Shown in pieces: positions 12,158-25,787 of a DNA stretch of 64,000 bases. The stretch's first letter is position 1, and each line of letters begins with the position of its first letter. The stretch spans positions 26,781,199 to 26,845,198 of the forward strand of contig CM119264.1 in NCBI GenBank assembly GCA_051294375.1. Direction: 5' to 3'. Below the pieces are notes generated by a model that did no database searches, was not told the DNA's origin, and was given only the letters and a program-made list of their open reading frames with translations. Position numbers and translations under genes: made by a program. Source of the DNA: Paraspadella gotoi. Taxonomy: Eukaryota; Chaetognatha.

Positions 12158-12283
12158 CTTGGGAGAATTGAAGGGATGAGGAAGATGATCGGGTGAGTAA
12201 CGGATAACGACGTCATCGTTGGCGTTGATATTGTTTCAGCTGAATGTTATAAAAAATAAATCATCTATACAAAGAAAACTTAC

Positions 12284-12314
12284 TTCCTGGATTTTTCTTG
12301 AAATCGTTGTCTAT
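12284..12314 (-). CDS. 31-nt micro-exon of the same unknown gene (copy 1)
   Basis: Minus-strand exon with acceptor TTTCTCTCTTCAG and donor GGAA|GTAAGT, both near-consensus. It reads IDNDFKKNPG and leaves one base (A), which with the leading GC of the exon at 12157 gives an AGC serine codon. The same 31 bases and both splice sites are present in copy 2 (22721-22751), which supports selection or at least accurate sequence here. Confidence 0.6.
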
Positions 12315-12477
12315 CTGAAGAGAGAAATAAAATGACAAATTCGTTTGTTCAATGTTGATTCTCAATAAAAGTTTAAAAATTTAAAAGGTTTTAGTAGAAA
12401 ACAAAAGGTAAAATTCGTTTCACTCTAAGAAAGTATAATAGAATTTTAAACTTCTATTTATTATTTATTCATTTTTC

Positions 12478-12596
12478 TTAATTCTTTGTTCTAATTCTCA
12501 AACTCATTAACGAAATTCTCGCCTCTTTTTCGAAGGTCGTTTCGCCGCCGACAACAGTCGTCATCGCCATCAACGCCACAATAAAAGCGCCGCAAA

Positions 12597-12638
<42 letters not shown>

Positions 12639-12660
12639 TGCCGCCGTTTCGACGCGCCAT
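12478..12660 (-). CDS. Possible first exon with Gly run and hydrophobic segment (copy 1)
   Basis: The minus-strand frame starts MARRNGGSG, runs through about 12 glycines encoded by (GGC)n, and then has a hydrophobic stretch VCGAFIVALMAMTTVVGG that could be a signal or membrane segment. It lies about 165 bases above the micro-exon. No donor in the phase needed by that exon is evident, so membership of the same gene is only a suggestion. The Gly run is much shorter in copy 2 (about 23033-23052). Confidence 0.3.
12598..12639. repeat. (GCC)n trinucleotide repeat
   Basis: About 13 GCC units in a row. The copy-2 block has only about five at 23033-23050, so the array length differs between the copies. 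Confidence 0.9.
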
Positions 12661-14752
12661 CTATATTTCCCGCGTGAGAATCTTCCCTCGACGCGATTAA
12701 GTCAAAAAGCGACGCCTCGCGACTCGAATTTTCCTCAACAAATCATCATTTTTCGAAACTGAATAACTTTTTTTTTTCTTTGTTTTTGTTGTTTTATCTT
12801 TTTTTTTTCTTTCTCTTTTGTTTTCGGCGACGAAAACAAAGAAAATCGTCGGTAACTCGAAAATTTACGCGTCAATTTCTTTCGCGTTTTTTGTTTTTTC
12901 GTCGCTGGAGAGATGAGGAAAGCGACCGCTAGATGGAGTCAGATTAGATCGGAGAGGAATTTCTTCTTTACTGTTTTGTTTAATTGTTTAATTTTTAGTT
13001 TTTATCTATTTACTTTTATGCCTTCATTCCTTTTCAGATTTCGTCCTAATAACCAGAAGTATTGTAGAGTATTTTGATTTCGGTTAAGTTTATTAATTAT
13101 GAAAATTGCAAAATTACTCACTATTCAATCTTAATAGTTTTTAAAATATACATATTTACTGTTCTATTCATCTTAATATTTTTTACGTTTTATCTCTCAT
13201 TCCTCTCATTTTTTACTTTATTTCATTTAACTAATCTTTTCATTTCAACTTCATTTTCTTCAACCTCGATTTTTTCTTCTCCTCGATTTCATCTTCTTTT
13301 TCCTTTCGTTGTAAACGAGAAACTTTATTTCCTCTTCTCGGTTTTCCCGCCATTTTCCCCTCTCTCTCTCTCTCTCTCTCTCCCTTCTCTCTTCTCTTCT
13401 TCTCTCTCTCTCTCTCTCCTTCCATCTCTCTCTCTAGTCTCCTCTCTCTCCGGTCTTCTTCTTCCTGTCTCCTCACTTCGTTATCTCAATTTTTCCGCAT
13501 TTTTCCACTACCTGGTGCAGACCCAGAGGAAGATGACGCAGCGATATGAATGAAGAGCTTGATGTTTCTTTGACTATTTCTTACTCTCTTCTCTCTCTCT
13601 CTCCCTCTTCTCTGCCCTCATCTCTCTCTCTCTTCTCCTTCTTTCTCTTTCTCTCTCTATTCTCTCTATCTCTTCTATCTTACTCTCTTCTACTCTCTCC
13701 TCCATCTATCTCCTCTCTCTCTTCGGTTCTTTTAATTTCTCCTTCTTCTTTGCATTGGATGATTTTTTAAGACGCCGGCGGAATTGGCCCCCGGAGACGC
13801 GCACCTTGACTTTTCCTCTCCCTCTCTCTCCTCCTCCTCCTCTCTCTCGTCTTCTTTCCTCTTCGTCCTCTCATTCTCTCTTTCTCCTTTCCCCCTTTCT
13901 CTCTTCTTCTCTTTGTCTCTCTATCTTCTCTCTCTCTCCTTCTCTCCCCGTCTTTTTCTTCTCTTCGTCCTCCTTTTGGATGAAGACTGGGGTAGTCCCC
14001 CAATTCCCGACCTCCGTGTTTTATGGGAATTACTTACTTTTTTTTGCCTTCGTTACTTCCGGCCTTTAAAACAAATAATAATAAGACTAAGAAAAAAAAA
14101 GCCTTAAAAAAAAACCTGTAAAATGTTCTTGTCGCTTTTTTTTTTCTTTCGATTTCAAAACGTAGTTTTCCCAGAAGGGCAATCGTACGGACGTACGGAC
14201 TTACAGCGCGAACGTTTTATCGCGGGACGAATAATCTCGTAACGACTATGAGACTGTCGACTAATTATCTTGGAAATCAATTTAAATGTACAATTGGAAT
14301 TTTTAATTTGTTTTCAAGTTTTTTAATTTTTTTCATTAATACATTTTTCGAATATTAAATCCGACTCATTCCCCATTATTAACTTTCCTCTTCCTTTGGC
14401 TTTTTCACCTTCCTCTCGAGTCTCTACTCTTCTCTCCCCATTATTTCCATTTCATTTTTTTATTATTGTTTCATTATAATTGTTCAATTGTTTTCGTCAA
14501 AGACTCTTCCGTCATACATAGTTCCACTCTCCTTCCATTTAAATCTCTATGGTTCTCGACTCCTCTCTCTCTCCTCTCTTATCTCGACTTCTCTATTTTC
14601 TTACCTCCCTATTCTCTAACTTCTTTACTTCTCTACTCTCTCCTTATCCTTCCCCTCTTTACTTTCTGTCGCCTTCGAACCACTTGACTCTTTTGTTTAT
14701 GTTGGCTTCTCTTCTGTTTTTCGTCTGTCATAGAGAGAGAGAGAGAGAGAGA

Positions 14753-14979
14753 NNNNNNNNNNNNNNNNNNNNNNNNNNNNNNNNNNNNNNNNNNNNNNNN
14801 NNNNNNNNNNNNNNNNNNNNNNNNNNNNNNNNNNNNNNNNNNNNNNNNNNNNNNNNNNNNNNNNNNNNNNNNNNNNNNNNNNNNNNNNNNNNNNNNNNNN
14901 NNNNNNNNNNNNNNNNNNNNNNNNNNNNNNNNNNNNNNNNNNNNNNNNNNNNNNNNNNNNNNNNNNNNNNNNNNNNNNN
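14753..14979. other. Assembly gap (227 N)
   Basis: Run of 227 N beginning inside a GA microsatellite. The matching part of copy 2 (about 25062-25185) is continuous GA-rich sequence. Confidence 0.99.
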
Positions 14980-15032
14980 ACGCATGCAGCGACGACATAG
15001 AACGACAACAACAACGACCCAATAAAGAACCG

Positions 15033-15090
15033 TTGATGACGATGACGATGATGATGATGATGATGATGATGATNNNNNNNNNNNNNNNNN

Positions 15091-15122
<32 letters not shown>

Positions 15123-15262
15123 TTGATGATTATTATGATGATGATGATAATGATGATGACGATGATGATGATTCATCAGAAGATGATGATGATTATGAGG
15201 ATGATGACGATGATGATGATGATTATGATAATGATGATGATAATGATAATGATGATGGTGAT
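15033..15262 (+). repeat. (GAT)n trinucleotide array, interrupted
   Basis: Tandem GAT with scattered GAC and AAT variants and a 17-N gap at 15074-15090. Copy 2 has the same array at 25237-25502 with out-of-step indels. The His-rich and Met-rich frames over it are repeat translations. Confidence 0.95.
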
Positions 15263-15432
15263 GATATTTATCTTTTCCGTGTTGATCCCGAACGGTTTCC
15301 TATTGTTTCTGGAGTATTGCATCGAGTATGGAGTATTGGACTGAGAATTGACGTTTTATGACTGCTTTATAATAAATTAAAAATATATTTTATATTTTAG
15401 TATCTCTTCAAAGATTATATTTTACTTCTTTT

Positions 15433-15473
<41 letters not shown>

Positions 15474-15527
15474 TTCTGTTCTTCATTTCTCATTGCTTTG
15501 CCCATATTTTTCACGGTCCTCTCCCAG

Positions 15528-15678
15528 GGTTCGCTATGGTCGTCGAGGGGCCGGCAATGAATTGCTGCCGCTGCCTCTGCCACTGCCGCGTCCCCTGCGG
15601 CAGAATTCGGCAACGGTTTCGATCGCGTTGGAGAAAAAAGTTTCGGCAGCAGACAATCTCACCCTGGGCTGATGAGAG
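15528..15678 (+). CDS. Cys-rich/basic exon of unknown gene (copy 1)
   Basis: Plus-strand exon of 151 nt with acceptor TCCTCTCCCAG and donor GAG AG|GTGAGT. The frame reads FAMVVEGPAMNCCRCLCHCR, then VPCGRIRQRFRSRWRKKFRQ and QTISPWADE. Six cysteines (CCRCLCHC and a following C) sit just before a strongly basic stretch, a pattern often seen next to a membrane segment where cysteines can be palmitoylated; this is inference, because no membrane segment is in this exon. No family is recognised. It ends 30 bases before the end of duplication A. In copy 2 (25788-25950) indels break the frame and the donor. Confidence 0.5.
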
Positions 15679-16520
15679 GTGAGTTTTTTGCTCTAAGTCT
15701 TGTTTCACGAAAGAAAGAGAGAGAGAAGAGACGACGAAGAGAGAGACGAGAGAGAGAGAGAGAGAGAGAGATGATTGGATGACGAACTGAGGCCCGAGGA
15801 GAGAGCGATGAGAAATCGAGAGTTAAAGGCAGAGACAGAAATAGAGTTTAAAAAGCAAAAATTGGACCGGGAGAAATGTTAAAGAATTTGGAGAACGCGA
15901 ATAATAAGTAATACGGAAATGGAGATTGACAAAGCCTCTTGTCAAAGGGAAAGGGGGAAAATTTAGAACGCAAAAAAATTATATGTAATAAATAAAATCT
16001 AGCCTTTTTAACCGTTTTGTTAACAATATTTAGTTAACGTTGAAGCCACAGTCAACCTCGAATTGCCACAATTCAACCTTAGGTCATTGTCATCTCTGTT
16101 TCATATGGCTAATCTACCATCTCCTCTCATTTGTGCCAATCTGTCATCTCCTATCATTGATCTCAATTTGAACCATCTCCTATCATTAATACCATTCTAC
16201 CATCTTCAGCGACACGAAAAATCTTTCCAGGCCTATCCCCCGGCGTTCGTGCCGCCCCCATCGCCGTCGCGTCTATTTCCGGCGTCGTTTTCGTCCTCGT
16301 TCCGCGAAACGGCCGTCGTCTCGACGGCCCGAGATTCTCAATTCCAATTTTTCGTTTCCATCGCCCCGAGAGAAGGCCCCCGCCGCAAAGAAAAAAGGAG
16401 CGCGCCCCGAGTAAAATTGGGAACTCTAGGCTCTTTGCCCCTACAACCTGCCCCCCCCCATGCCACCAACAAAGCAAGGTTCAAGTCCGGCCATAACAGC
16501 GCCACGGGCATCTGAAGCTC

Positions 16521-16555
<35 letters not shown>

Positions 16556-17590
16556 CATCACTCTCTTCTTGACACTGGATGCTCGACCAAAATTTTTTTG
16601 CCCTCAATTTCTATCGCAAACAAAACTATTTCTCCGTCGTTCCGCCGCCGCCGGCCGCCGCTGCGACGCACAGCCATCGTAGCTGCCATTTCAATAACAG
16701 CGCCAGGCCGTGCGGCACAAACGGCGTACCGCCGCCAGGCGCCATCCTCTGTCGCCGGCGCCGCGTCGATCGTTGATCGTCGATCATATAATTGGTTATA
16801 CTGTGTCGACCATGCCTAGCGTTCACCCCGCCTATAAGCATGTGATACTTTCAGTAGATGTAACCCGGTTGCTTCATTGAGTTAAAAGCCATCAGCTCAT
16901 GGCCACAATACTTTAATTGCTCAGCTGGAATTGTTAACAATATAAAATAAACTAAAAGTAAACGACGGCGATTTTGGTCGGTTAATAAATACCTTTCTTT
17001 GATATTGGTCTTTTACCACAACCGATATTGAAATTGTTTTTACCCCTTTGCGCGTTTTAAGATGAAGAATGTGCTTGGCGTAATAGTATCAATTCTGCTT
17101 TTTTCAACGCTGTTTTGTAGTGTTAGTTAAGCATTTGTTTTGCTTGTTTTTTAAAGCAAGAGAGAGGAGGAGAGAGAAGAGAGACGAGACGAGAGAGAGA
17201 GATGAGAGAGAGGAAGAGAATTGAGAAGGCAATGAAATCAAACAGATTTAAAAGGAATTTCTCGCTCGAAAAAAGGAGAGAGAGAGGGAAAGGAGAGAGA
17301 AGAGAGAGAAGAGAAAGAGAGAGAGAGAGCAGATGACGGAGAGAAGAGAGGTCTGTTCCTGTGTTTTAAAAGCTGCCGACGCCATCTATTTCGCCATCCA
17401 GTTTTCCCGCCATTTTTCTTAGTTGCGTTTCTTGGACTCATTGCTCGGTTTTGTACCTGAGAATCGAGAAAAGTCATTTGCCGCGATTCTCTTTGTAATA
17501 AAAAAAGGGGCAAAACTTGCATAATCTCTCAATTATTGCTTATCAAGTAGGAATTCGTTTAATATAATCGCTCTAAGCATTTAAGTTTTT

Positions 17591-17676
<86 letters not shown>

Positions 17677-17691
17677 CTACTCTCAACTCAC

Positions 17692-17868
17692 CAGTTCTCC
17701 TCGTGCACGTATTTCTTTGTTGCACTGGTTGCCATCACTGATCTCATCCAAGTTTCCCTTTTTCGCCTTCTTCAGGTACCGAGGCTTTCTCCATCCTTTT
17801 GAATCGGACTCGTACTCGCGTGATGTTCGGTCCAATCTCTTTCTCCCATGTTTCTTTCCCTGCGACGT
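17692..17868 (-). pseudogene. Copy-2 version of exon 7519-7684, frameshifted
   Basis: It aligns along its length with the copy-1 exon but with several single-base insertions. The piece YLKKAKKGNLDEISD is still readable, while the flanks are out of frame. The donor GTGAGT is kept, and the acceptor differs (CATG in place of CAG). I attribute this to sequence error rather than gene decay. Confidence 0.5.
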
Positions 17869-18467
17869 CATGGTAAGGAAAGGATAAGGTTAGAGGAAAG
17901 TTAAGAGAAAAATGGGAGAATTGACTGAAGTCAGGTAATTTAGTGCTGTGATTTGTCGGAAAATGATGCTGAAATTGATGAACGAGTGGAAAGAACTGTT
18001 CACAAGTCTACGGAATCAAGAACCGAAAACATGTTTGGTATATTTAAAAATATATATACTATATATACAATCGCCAATCAATCTTTTATTAAAACTACTA
18101 ACAGCAAAGCTTAGAATTTAAAAAAAAATACAAAATGGAGACAACAAATGCAGGTATTTCCTGAGTATGTCGTTTGTTCAAAAGAATAGCTAACATGAAT
18201 CAGTCTTACCATACCTGAATAGACAAAAACAGACAAGTTCGCATACAACAATTAAACATTTCTAATATTTGTACACTTCGACGTTGCAAGCTCCATTTCT
18301 ATTTCTCCCAACTTCACCCTAATGCATAGAGTGGAGAGGGGTGGCGCCCGCGAGGTGGCGCCCGGGGTGGCGGGAATTAACATTGCGTTTTGTTTACTCA
18401 AGTTCGATGTGAGAATTCTCCCCCAACGACTCCCGTTTATTGCCCCCTTCTAAAACTCTCTCTCTCT

Positions 18468-18505
<38 letters not shown>

Positions 18506-18760
18506 CTCTCCTCTCTCCTCTTCTCTCTCTCTCTCTTCTCCTCTCTCTCTCTCTCTTTTCCGCTGCCTTAAACACACCAGGTTGACTTTAATAGCCTGCC
18601 TCTCTTACCTGCCCCTTTTTCTCACATTTTTAACTCGGAATGACACCATTTATCACTCTTCTTTTTTCTTTTCTTACTTTACTTTTTCCCCTCTTTTCTT
18701 TCACTTTTCGCTTCCTTTTGGATAATAAATAAAAAGGAGGAGAGAGCAAAGATAGAAAAG

Positions 18761-18844
<84 letters not shown>

Positions 18845-19792
18845 TCTCTCTCGTTTTTATGAGCTGGGTTCCTTCGGACCCCTCAAGCGCCAACGCAGAA
18901 ATTTCGCGTCTTCCCGTCGGCAATTTTTTCTACTTCTACTCCTTTTGAAGAGAATCGCTCGGATCTATGGAAAGAACTTGGAGCAGCCGCTCCAGCATGC
19001 TGCAGCACTTGGACGGCTGTCGATTTGCTTCCGACGACCGCAGCCGACGCCGCCAGCAGCATTCTTTCTAGCGTTCCTCTCTTCTTTTTTTAAGCAAAAC
19101 AAAAAACGCCTTTACCAGCTCTTTACACTTTCTTACGGGGTCATGTTATTTCACCTGAATATTCACATTAACGTTAAATCAAGATGTCCAACTCCAAAAG
19201 CAATAATTCGGGGCATATTCAGCAGCCGTTTCTATAACATCATTTGTTCGATCATGCAAACACAAAGGCAGCTTTCCCATCGAAAATAGATATAGACTTT
19301 GTTCATCACTCAGATGAAATATTTACCGCACCAAACTTCAAGGCAATGGTTAAAAACTAAAATACTTAAAAAGCGATAGTTCATCTCAAAGAGTCACATA
19401 TGGAGTCACACACTTATTTCGGATTTGCGTCTTCGTCGGAGGATTACTACCTTACACTCCCCCCCCCCTCAAAAATTTGCAAACGCGAACCAATGATCCG
19501 ATTGTATAATTATAAAATGTTGCGAGTTTAGTCAGGTTTATTTCATCGTTTAATGTCCCTCGAAGCTTAAACTCAAGCGGCTGATAGCCTTAACCCTGAA
19601 AATGTGTTTCATCGTCAACAGCGTGGTTCGTCGTCCCGCGTTATTCGTCGTCGTTCCATAGTCGTCTCATCGTCGTACACCATCGTCGTTCGCTCTCGTC
19701 CATGGTCGATCCTCGCGCTAAAAGGCTCGTGACAGTCGAGTCATCCAAGGTGAGTTCTTCACCAAGACTTCGCCATCACTTTTATCCACCTG

Positions 19793-19857
<65 letters not shown>

Positions 19858-22099
19858 TCTCTCTCTCTCTTCTCACTCTTATTGTGTCTTATCTCTACTC
19901 TCCCTCTCTTACTTCATCTCCCCTCTCTCTCTCCATTCTCACTTATTTCTCCCGGAAGCCTACATCATTTAAGATGTTCTCCCTCAGATCAACCAAGATC
20001 ATCTAAAATGATCATCACATCTTAGATGTAATTATTTTCTTTGTTTCTGTTACTTCGAATCGGTCGATGCAAAGACGCAACGTCCATCAGGCGTAGATTC
20101 TATTGAATTTCTCTCTCTTCCCTCAACACCCGTTGCTTTTTCTTGCACCCTTTCATCTAATCGCGCCCTAACCCACTTTTTAAAAGAAAGAAGAAAAAGA
20201 AAATAACCTATCCGAGATGTTATTCGAACCCATCGCCTTATCCCTCGCTACGCCCCGTGTCTTAATGTGGGCGATCTTTGTCGCACCCTTGCATTCTCAT
20301 GCTTAAAAAAAAGAAAAAAAGATAGAAAGAGAAGAAATTAAAGGAAAGAAAGAGTCGTTTGTAGTATAAAGAAGAAAAAAACTGAGCGCGGAAGCAAAAG
20401 AAATATTGAAAAAAAAGGGAAGAGAGATGAGAAAAAGGAAAAAGATAAAAAATACCATGCCGTTATCAGTGGAGTTCAATTCTTTATTTCAGACCAGAAG
20501 AAACAAAGAATTATCATCCCAGTATATGAAGTATAAAAGAAAAAAAAGACGGAAAAAAAAAAATAAGAGAGGAAAAAGAAAAGAAGTAAAGGAAGAAGAA
20601 AAAAAAGAAAAAGTGCAATTCAAAAAAAGAGAAGAGAAAGAAAAGAATACCTATTTCAAACACTCCTCCCCATTCCCTTCTCTCTCTTCCTCTTTTTGAA
20701 AAAAAAATGAGCGCGTATCTCTCTGTTTATTTATCCCCGTAGCAGAAAAAAAAAAAAAGCAAAAAAAAAAAAAAAAAAAAGAAAGAAAAAAAGCAGCGAG
20801 TGCATCGGAATCTCGCGGGGTTTATCTCTCTAAAACGATGCCGGAAATCGAAACTCGCTTCCAGGTCCCGACGGAGGTGGTTCAAACCTTTTCAAAAATC
20901 GCGCGCCAAGACGGGATTTCTGAATTTCTCTTTTTTTTTTCTTTTTTTTTTTTTTTGCCCTTTAGAACGATTTATTAATAGAGTGCCGAAGGGTTGGCGC
21001 CCGGGCCGCGGAGTGGGGTGGTTAAGGGTTATGAGCTTCAATGGGGGCATGGAGAAAATAGGGGCAACAAGAAATTAAAAGAATAAGCGAAGGTAAGTTA
21101 CGAAAGAAGGAATGCGCAGATATTTTATTATTGACCGGAAGGAGAGAAGCCTTGAAAAGCAGGGGGGTGGGGGGCCTTGTGGATATTAGCGTGGCGGCGA
21201 GCGTGGCCAGGCCGAGGTCGGCCCGGCGCTGGGCCGAAAGGCAAAACATGAACCCACATTTCTTCTCTAGATTGACTGAAAGAAGTCAAAAGAGGACGGG
21301 GAAGGAAAATGGGGGGCGGGAAGCTGGTGGGCCAGAAAAGACTCAAGTATCAGAGAGGGCATTATGGTGAAGGACTGCAGAGTGTCGGAGAAGTTAGGTT
21401 AAAGTTTTAAACGGCGAGAGGGCATGAGGGGTATCAAAGCTATCAGAAAAGAGCATGGGTATGATAAGAGTCAGGTGAGCAGGGATAGAAAAAGGAAAAT
21501 CTAGTTAATAGATTAAAATGCTTAAAAGAGGCGGAAATGTATTTTTTTTTTTAAAGTGATCTAGATTCATAGAGATTTGACAAAAATATTTGATATTCTT
21601 GATACTTTGAAGCAATACTGCATAGAAATTTTGAAGCAACCGGTTATTAGTAGGTATTCAGGGTAGGGAACGATATTCTTCGGACTGAATGACAAGAAAA
21701 AAGCATATTTAACATATTTTATACAATAGCCTGAGTCCCATATCACTAACCTATACCGAGAGCTCGGATTAGAAAATGAATGAAATCTGAATAAAAGAGA
21801 GCGAAAAGAAAAAAACGCTCTCGAGTCTCTGGTGCCGGGGGAGATAAAAGATGGAATAGAGGATGCGAATCAAATTATGGGCCACCGCATAAAACAGAAT
21901 CAAACAAAAAAGAAGATCAACGCCAAACTTGACTCATTTTAATGTTCCGTAATCGCTCTTTCTTTACAAAACCACTTCCCAGACAATCCGCATCCACGCT
22001 CTCTTAAGATAAACCATACCTTTCGAGTTCCATCCATACCACCCTTAATCTCACCCCCAAACTCCCCAACCTCCACCTTCACCCCCACCCTCACCGATT

Positions 22100-22585
22100 C
22101 TGCGCCCCAACGCGTCGCCAAAGTCGCTGGCCCGAGAAACTGTCGCCGCGTTTTCCCTCGAGCAAAGTACCGTCCAGCGGCGCCGCCACAAGCCGGCGCC
22201 ATTTCCAAGCCGCGATGTCTAGAGTGGCGCGGCCGGTACCTCGCCATCCCCATGTGAGCGAAGGAAAATCGGGGGCGTTGTCCGATGGCCTCCGGTCTTG
22301 GCTTTGTCGTCGGCGTTTAATTCCCTTAGCGACGGCGTACGGGTTTTTGCTTTTCGGACGAGACGGCGTCGGAATGGCAGCAGGGATGTGGCGCTTCTTC
22401 TGTGAGCGGCGCTGCGGTTGGTCGTCGCCTCCGGCGCCCGAATCGAGATCGCCATGGCGCCCGCTTCCAAGCGCACCAGTGGCGCCGCCGTACGTCATGT
22501 CGGGCATCGACTTCTTTTCCCCACTGGAGGTCGGTAGTTGTCGATGCCGCAAGAAGGTCCCGCTCCGCGAGTTGAACGTCCGCCT
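22100..22585 (-). pseudogene. Copy-2 version of exon 11693-12157, frameshifted
   Basis: DLQWGKKSMPDMTYGGATG and ATLDIAA remain recognisable, but the frame switches several times between them. The upstream micro-exon (22721-22751) is unaltered. The indel pattern is the same as in the surrounding non-coding DNA. Confidence 0.5.
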
Positions 22586-23836
22586 TGCGGAGAATTGAAG
22601 GAGAGGAAGATGATCGGTGGTGAGTAACGGCATAAAACGGAACGTCATCGTTGGCGTTGATATTTGCTTTCAGCTGAATGTTATAAAAAATAAATCATCT
22701 ATTAACCAATGAAAACTTACTTCCTGGATTTTTCTTGAAATCGTTGTCTATCTTGAAGAGAAAATAAATACAAATTTCGTTTGTTTCAATGTTTATTCTA
22801 AATAATGGTTAAAATTTTAAAAGGTTTTAGTAGGAAACAAAAGCGTAAAATTCGTTTCACTCTAAGAAAGTATAATAGAATTTAAACTCTATTTATTATT
22901 TATTCATTTTCTTTACTTCTTTGTTCTAATTCTCAAACTCATTAACGAAATTCCGCCTCTTTTTCGAAGGTCGTTTCGCCGCCGACAACAGTCGTCATCG
23001 CCATCAAAACGCCACAATAAAAGCGCGCAAACGCCGCCGCCGCCGCCACTGCCGCCGTTTACGACGCCCCATCTATATTTTCCCGCGTGAGAATCTCTCC
23101 TACGACTCGATTAAGTTCAAAAGCGGCACGCCTCGCGACTCGGAATTTTCCTCAACAAAATCATCCATTTTTCGAAAACTGAATACTTTTTTTTCTTTGT
23201 TTTTGTGTTTTATCTTTTTTTTTCTTTTCTCTTTTGTTTTCGGACGAAAACAAAGAAAATCGTCGTAACTCGAAAATTTACGCGTCCATTTCTTTCGCCG
23301 TTTTTTTGTTTTTTCGTCGCTGGAGAGATGAGGGAAAGGCGACCCGCTGATTGGCAGTCAGATTAGAATCGGAGAGAATTTCTTCTTTTACTGTTGTTAA
23401 TTGTTTAATTTTTAGTTTTTATCTATTTACTTTTATGACCTTCATTTCTTTTCAGATTTTCGTTCCTAATTAACCAAGAAAGTATTGTAGAGTATTTTGA
23501 TTCGGTTAAGTTTATTAATTATGAAAATTGCAAAAAATTACTCACTATTCAATCTTAATAGTTTTAAAATATACATATTTACCTTGTCTATTCATCTTAA
23601 TATTTTTTACATTTCTACGTTTATCTTCTCATTCTCTCATTCTTTTACTTTATTTCATTTAACTAATCTTTTCATTTCAACTTCAATTTTCTTCAACCTC
23701 GTATTTTTCTTCTTCCTCGATTTCATCTTCTTTTTTCCTTTCGTTGTAAACGAGAAACTTTATTTCTCTTCTCGGTTTCCCGCCATTTTCCCCCTCTCTC
23801 TCTCTCCTCTCTCTCTCTACTCTCTCTCTCTCCTCT

Positions 23837-23874
<38 letters not shown>

Positions 23875-23972
23875 GGTTTTTACTTCCATCTTTCCGCCAT
23901 TTTCCACCTCCTGCCAAGCCAAGAGGAGATGACGAGATAATTGATGAAGAGCTTGCATCGTTCTTGACTAAT

Positions 23973-24034
<62 letters not shown>

Positions 24035-24208
24035 ATCTCTCATATCTCTCTCTCTATCTCTCTCTCTCTCTATCTATCTCTCTTCCTTCGTCCTTTTATT
24101 CTCTCTGTCTTTGCATTGATGATTCTTAGACGCGGCGAATGGCCCCCGGGAGACGCACCTGATTCTCTCTCTCTCTCTCTCTCTCTCTCTGCTCTCTTCT
24201 TCTTCTCT

Positions 24209-24272
<64 letters not shown>

Positions 24273-25671
24273 CCCTCTTTTCTTCTTAGTCTCGCTGATG
24301 AAAGAACTGGGAGGTCCAATCGACTCGTATGTTTATGGGGGATACTTAGCTTTGCTTCGTTTACTCGGCTCTTAAAAAAAATAATAATAAGACTAGAAAA
24401 AAAAGCTTAAAAAAAACCTGTAAATGTTTCGGTCGGCTTTTTCTTTCGATTTTCAAACGTCGTTTTGAAAGAAAGGGCAATTCGTACGGACGCTACGGAC
24501 GTAACTACTTACAGCCGGCGAACGTTTTATCGCGGGAACGAATAATCTCGCTAAACGACTATGAGACTGTTCGACTAATTATCTTGCGAAATCAATTTAA
24601 ATGTACAATTTGAATTTTAATTTGTTTTCAAGTTTTTTTAATTTTTTCATTAATACATTTTGCGAATATTTTAAATCCGACTCATTCCCCATTATTAATT
24701 CCTACTTCCTTTGGCTTTTTCACCCCTTCCTCTCGAGTCTCTACTCTTCTCTTCCCCAATATTTCCATTTCATTTTTTTATAGCATCTTAATTGGTTCAA
24801 TTTTTTTCGACGTTCAAAGACTCTTCCGTCATACATTAGTTCCCACTCTCCTTCCATTTAAATTCTCTATGGTTCTTCGACTCCTCTCTCTCTCCTCTCT
24901 TATTCTCGACTTTCTCTATTTCTTACCTCCCTATTCTCGTAAACTTCTTTACTTCTCTACTCTCTCCTTATCCTTCCCCTCTTTACTTTCTGTCGCCTTC
25001 GAACCACTTGACTCTTTTGTTTTATGTTGGCCTTCTCTTTCTGGTTTTTTCGTCTGTCATAGAGACGAGCAGAGAGAGGAGAGGAGACCGAAGAGAGAGA
25101 GAAGGAGAGAGGAGAGAGAGAAGAAGAGAGAGGAGAGAGAGAGAGAGAGAGAGACTAGACGCGTCTGACAGAGAATAGTTCCAAGCATGCAGCGACGACA
25201 TAGGAACGACAACAAACAACGACTCAATAAAGAACCGTTGATGACGATGACGATGATGATGATGATAAATGATGATGATTGATGATGTTTGATGATGAAT
25301 GATGATTGATGATGATGATTGATGCATGATGATGATTGATGATGATGATGTTGCATGATTATTATGATGATTGATTGATAATGATGATGCACGATGATGA
25401 TGATTCATCAGAAAGATGATGATCTTATGAGGATGATGACGATGATGATGATGATTATTGATAATGAGATGATAATGATAATGTATGATGGTGATTGATG
25501 ATTTATCTTTTCCGTGTTAGACCCGAACGTTTTCCTATGTTTCTGGACGAGTATTGCCATCGAAGTATGGAGTATTGGATGCAGAATGACGTTTTTATGG
25601 ACTGCTTTATAATAAATTTTAAAAATATATTTATATTTAGTATCTCTTCAAAGCCTATATTTTATTCTTTT

Positions 25672-25718
<47 letters not shown>

Positions 25719-25787
25719 TCTCTCTCTTACTACTGTTCTCATTTCTCATTCTGCTTTGCCCATTATTTGTCACGCGTCCTCTCCCAG

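Larger units (their letters stand above)
5456..15708 (+). repeat. Duplication A, copy 1 (10.2 kb)
   Basis: This block aligns base by base and collinearly with 15829-25979. Landmarks in the same order are the CATCTCCT repeat (5665/16090), the GATCGTTGATCGTCGATCAT motif (6646/16767), a minus-strand exon (7519/17692), the GC-rich exon (11693/22100), the (GCC)n tract (12598/23033), the (GAT)n tract (15033/25237) and the plus-strand Cys-rich exon (15528/25788). The alignment ends abruptly after CTAAGTCTTGTTTCAC at 15708 and 25979. Differences are mostly one-base indels. Confidence 0.95.

Noticed and set aside
14697-15344. His-rich and Met-rich open frames
   Set aside because: They cover a (GAT)n array and an N gap and are readings of a triplet repeat. 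The copy-2 array is out of register, so the frame is not kept.
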